Positions 32,088 to 34,082 of a DNA stretch of 34,082 nucleotides are shown in pieces (positions within the stretch are counted from its first letter, which is position 1; every line of letters starts with the position of its first letter). A program made the position numbers and the translations under genes. The notes beneath the pieces are model-generated. The model was not told the DNA's origin. It made no database searches and worked only from the letters and a program-made list of their open reading frames with translations. The stretch lies in NCBI RefSeq assembly GCF_017635265.1, contig NZ_JAGBLU010000021.1, positions 1-34,082 of the forward strand, written 5' to 3'. Origin of the DNA: Butyrivibrio sp. Its GTDB lineage: Bacteria; Bacillota; Clostridia; Lachnospirales; Lachnospiraceae.

Positions 32088-32114
32088 CGTTTCTATAAAT
32101 GATTGTGATATACT
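32086..32114 (+). promoter_or_regulatory. antiporter promoter candidate
   Basis: TATACT (32109-32114), with a TG at 32105-32106, lies 17 bp after a weak -35 match TTCGTT. It is 35 bp before the antiporter start and directly after the preceding terminator. Confidence 0.4.
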
Positions 32115-32148
32115 TATAGGATAATCTTTAAGAAATTGGGGGATGATC

Positions 32149-33723
32149 ATGAACATTAATCTATTTTATGATAGATTTGCCGCAGGAAATCAGGTTCCGG
32201 CAGATATTCTTTCCATGTCCATCATGCTTTTGGCAGGATTTCTTATGACAAGAATAACCAAAAAGCTTAAACTCCCAAATGTAACAGCATATATAGTAGC
32301 CGGCATACTGATTGGACCATATTGTTTTAATCTTATTCCTCAAAAATTTGTAGAGGCATCGGCTTTTTTGCCGGATTTAGCATTAGCTTTCATCGCCTTT
32401 GGAACAGGTCAGTTTTTTAAAATTGATACCTTGAAGAAAAATGGCCCCAAGGTATTTATAATCACGATATTTGAAGCTCTTTTGGCGACAGTTTTTGTTT
32501 TTATCCTGTGCTTTAATATGTTCAGGCTTCCAATGTCATTTTCAGCTGTTCTTGCAGCTTTAGCAGCTGCAACGGCTCCTGCTTCAACCATGATGACAAT
32601 AAGGCAGACCAAGGCAAAAGGTGAGTTTGTTGATACGCTGCTCCAGGTTGTGGCTCTTGATGATATGGTGGGACTTATAGCTTATAGTATTGCCATTTCT
32701 ATTGCTACTGTTTCCATTTCAGGCGGAAAAGTAAGTGTTTTTGGAACTATTGTGCCTCTAATTTTGAATCTTTCCATAATGGTCCTTGGTGGATTGTTTG
32801 GTTTTTTTATCAATCTTTTTATGAAAAACAAGCATAGCACTGATAACAGGCTTATAATCGCCATTGCTATGTTATTTGCTTTTTGTGGGATAGCGGCAAT
32901 TCTAGATACCTCACCTCTTTTAGGGTGCATGGCAATGGGATCAGTATATATAAATCTTTCGGATGATGACAGGCTGTTCAAACAGCTCAACTATTTCAGC
33001 CCTCCTATATTGCTGATATTTTTTGTCAGATCAGGAATATCTTTTAACTTAAGCGCACTTTTTAATGGAGGCAATTTTGGTTCTCTGCCACTTATAGTAG
33101 TGGGGATAGGGTATTTTGTTGTCAGGATTATAGGTAAATATCTGGGAGCATATTGGGGATGTAAGATTGTAGGTTCAGGAAACCTGGTAAAAAGATATCT
33201 TGGCTTTGCGCTCATTCCGCAGGCAGGGGTAGCTATCGGGCTTGCAGAGCTTGGGGCACGAACTTTAAAAGGCGAAATGGGGAGCGCTCTTTTAACAATA
33301 ATTCTTGCTTCCAGTGTGCTTTATGAGCTGATTGGTCCTGCAGCGGCCAAGTTTGCACTTTATAAATCAAAGTCTTACGGAGATGATCTGGATCTGACTG
33401 AAAATGTAAATAGTATAGAAAACGCTGAAAATCAGGCTGTAGAAGATGCTGAATCGGAAGTAGAAACTACGGTAGCAGATATTATTGGAACAAGTGCTGA
33501 CATGGGTATTGAGTTTTCAGTAACGATGATAGATTATGATGACGAAGTGAATATTGAAGAGAGGGCATTTGATGAAGCTGCAGAAGAGTACTTCCAAAAC
33601 CAATATAAAGAGGAAGAATTCAAGAAAGTAAAGAAAGATAAAAAATCCAAAAAAGAAAAGAAGGATAAAAAAAGCAATAAGAATAAGGACAATAAAGATA
33701 AGAAAAAGAAGAAAGACAAGTAG
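32149..33723 (+). CDS. CPA2-type cation/proton antiporter with charged cytoplasmic tail
   Basis: This membrane antiporter exchanges Na+ or K+ for H+. About 12 hydrophobic segments include KLPNVTAYIVAGILIGPY, the typical early CPA2 motif, and the ion-site pair D171-D172 in VVALDDMVG; two Asp suggest electrogenic exchange as in NapA. The core ends near residue 405. A tail of about 120 residues follows, first acidic with SVTMIDYDDEVN, then almost entirely Lys, Asp and Ser. No TrkA-N (RCK) domain is present. I chose the ATG at 32149 because GGGGG (32138-32142) lies at correct spacing; an ATG at 32143 directly abuts that site. It is a single gene. Confidence 0.9.
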   Translation: MNINLFYDRFAAGNQVPADILSMSIMLLAGFLMTRITKKLKLPNVTAYIVAGILIGPYCFNLIPQKFVEASAFLPDLALAFIAFGTGQFFKIDTLKKNGPKVFIITIFEALLATVFVFILCFNMFRLPMSFSAVLAALAAATAPASTMMTIRQTKAKGEFVDTLLQVVALDDMVGLIAYSIAISIATVSISGGKVSVFGTIVPLILNLSIMVLGGLFGFFINLFMKNKHSTDNRLIIAIAMLFAFCGIAAILDTSPLLGCMAMGSVYINLSDDDRLFKQLNYFSPPILLIFFVRSGISFNLSALFNGGNFGSLPLIVVGIGYFVVRIIGKYLGAYWGCKIVGSGNLVKRYLGFALIPQAGVAIGLAELGARTLKGEMGSALLTIILASSVLYELIGPAAAKFALYKSKSYGDDLDLTENVNSIENAENQAVEDAESEVETTVADIIGTSADMGIEFSVTMIDYDDEVNIEERAFDEAAEEYFQNQYKEEEFKKVKKDKKSKKEKKDKKSNKNKDNKDKKKKKDK

Positions 33724-33756
33724 AACCGCTATATTAAAAAATCATGCTCCCCATTT

Positions 33757-33778
33757 GCAGGTACCGCCTGGCACCTGC
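33757..33778. other. short hairpin after the antiporter gene
   Basis: GCAGGT pairs with ACCTGC, then one mismatch, two C-G pairs and a GCCT loop. It overlaps a second 10-bp palindrome ACCTGCAGGT (33773-33782). No T-run follows, so terminator function is doubtful. Confidence 0.45.
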
Positions 33779-33797
33779 AGGTGGATGAAGTATGTAA

Positions 33798-33829
33798 GAG
33801 AGTGTCAAATTAAGTGTGTAAGTTTTTTA
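33798..33829. mobile_element. possible inverted-repeat end of a lost insertion sequence
   Basis: The stretch containing GTGTCAAATTAAGTGTGTAA resembles, from memory, terminal repeats of IS256/Mutator-type elements in Clostridia. No transposase of that type follows, so it would be a relic or the target of the IS200/IS605 element next to it. Confidence 0.25.
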
Positions 33830-33868
33830 TTTTACTAAAATTTGATATTATAACAACGTGCGAGAAAA

Positions 33869-33894
33869 CCCCTTCCGATGAAATCGGTTGTGGG
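33869..33894 (-). mobile_element. IS200/IS605 right-end hairpin
   Basis: A subterminal imperfect hairpin lies just past the tnpA stop codon: CCC/GGG outer pairs, CCGAT (33875-33879) with ATCGG (33883-33887), a GAA loop and unpaired TT/TTGT between. This is the structure TnpA of this family recognises. The cleavage site is probably near TCAA at 33842-33845 (minus strand). Confidence 0.6.
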
Positions 33895-33904
33895 ATGAAT
33901 CGCA

Positions 33905-34081
33905 CTAGCTTTTCTTTTTGTATTTCCCAGTCTTAATGTATTTGCGTTTGTGTTCTTCTGTTCGCTGATCTTCGATGTATTTCTTAACGGTATCAAGAGA
34001 AACGCTTCCGGTAGTTGCACAAAAGTAACTTGCGCTCCAGAAGGGTGAATCTCCCCAGAGGTATTTCTCAACGTGTGTTCT
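33905..34081 (-). CDS. tnpA: IS200/IS605-family TnpA transposase, C-terminal part (cut by the window edge)
   Basis: The visible 58 residues are the C-terminal part of a Y1 (HUH) transposase that moves single-stranded DNA. They contain YLWGDSPFWSASYF, TTGSVSLDTV and the helix KKYIEDQ, whose Tyr is the expected catalytic residue. A Lys-rich end follows (KYIKTGKYKKKS). The upstream part with the HUH motif lies beyond base 34082, so I cannot tell whether the gene is intact or whether a tnpB is linked. The RE hairpin lies just downstream, as expected. Confidence 0.88.
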   Translation of the reverse strand, partial: RTHVEKYLWGDSPFWSASYFCATTGSVSLDTVKKYIEDQRTEEHKRKYIKTGKYKKKS

Positions 34082-34082
34082 A

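Overview
The window looks like a chromosomal segment of an anaerobic Firmicute of the Lachnospiraceae, with a Butyrivibrio/Pseudobutyrivibrio-like character. This is inferred from low-to-moderate GC, AGGAGG-type ribosome sites, a DUF4250 small protein, a YesM/YesN-controlled sugar ABC system without its own ATPase, a FeoA-FeoB fusion and long Asp/Asn/Thr-rich surface proteins. No rRNA, tRNA or CRISPR array was found. I assigned gene identities by reading motifs, not by database search.

Region 1 (1-3050): a gene-free left edge with a promoter-like site and nested, partly exclusive hairpins. It is followed on the minus strand by a large wall-spanning surface protein with a doubled VLGA motif before its C-terminal membrane segment, and by a small DUF4250 gene. 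Region 2 (3150-9760): a plus-strand exopolysaccharide/cell-envelope operon with one promoter and a strong terminator. Its order is PHP tyrosine phosphatase, Wzz-like chain-length protein, CpsD tyrosine kinase, a membrane protein with an Ig-like domain, an LCP ligase, a lipoprotein with a sortase B fold but no catalytic residues, an exported coiled-coil protein, and an undecaprenyl-phosphate sugar-1-phosphate transferase. The operon can start, regulate and attach a polymer, but it carries no other glycosyltransferases, flippase or polymerase. Region 3 (9760-11050): a probable gene remnant, a 61-nt imperfect palindrome and a minus-strand zinc-ribbon membrane protein.

Region 4 (11130-17183): a LacI-type regulator, then alpha-glucan phosphorylase whose promoter is bracketed by two identical 12-bp palindromes 42 bp apart, then a FeoA-FeoB iron transporter. 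Region 5 (17188-25550): a divergent carbohydrate locus. A YesM-like histidine kinase and YesN-like response regulator lie on the minus strand. Two permeases, a binding lipoprotein and a cytoplasmic GH31 glycosidase lie on the plus strand. Imported oligosaccharide would be cleaved inside the cell, and the glucan phosphorylase upstream fits the same carbohydrate-storage economy.

Region 6 (25560-32090): a long GGGGACGGTT palindrome ends the GH31 and TetR genes. The TetR gene is divergent from an MMPL/RND-type transporter, with twin operators on the -35 boxes of both promoters. The transporter is followed by a repeat/hairpin array and a 1085-residue lipoprotein built of two blocks of seven-residue xDGxxxL repeats. 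This TetR-MMPL-rod lipoprotein set and the catalytically dead sortase lipoprotein are the most notable systems here. Region 7 (32090-34082): a CPA2-type cation/proton antiporter with an acidic then Lys-rich cytoplasmic tail, followed by mobile-element debris and the C-terminal part of an IS200/IS605 TnpA running off the right edge.
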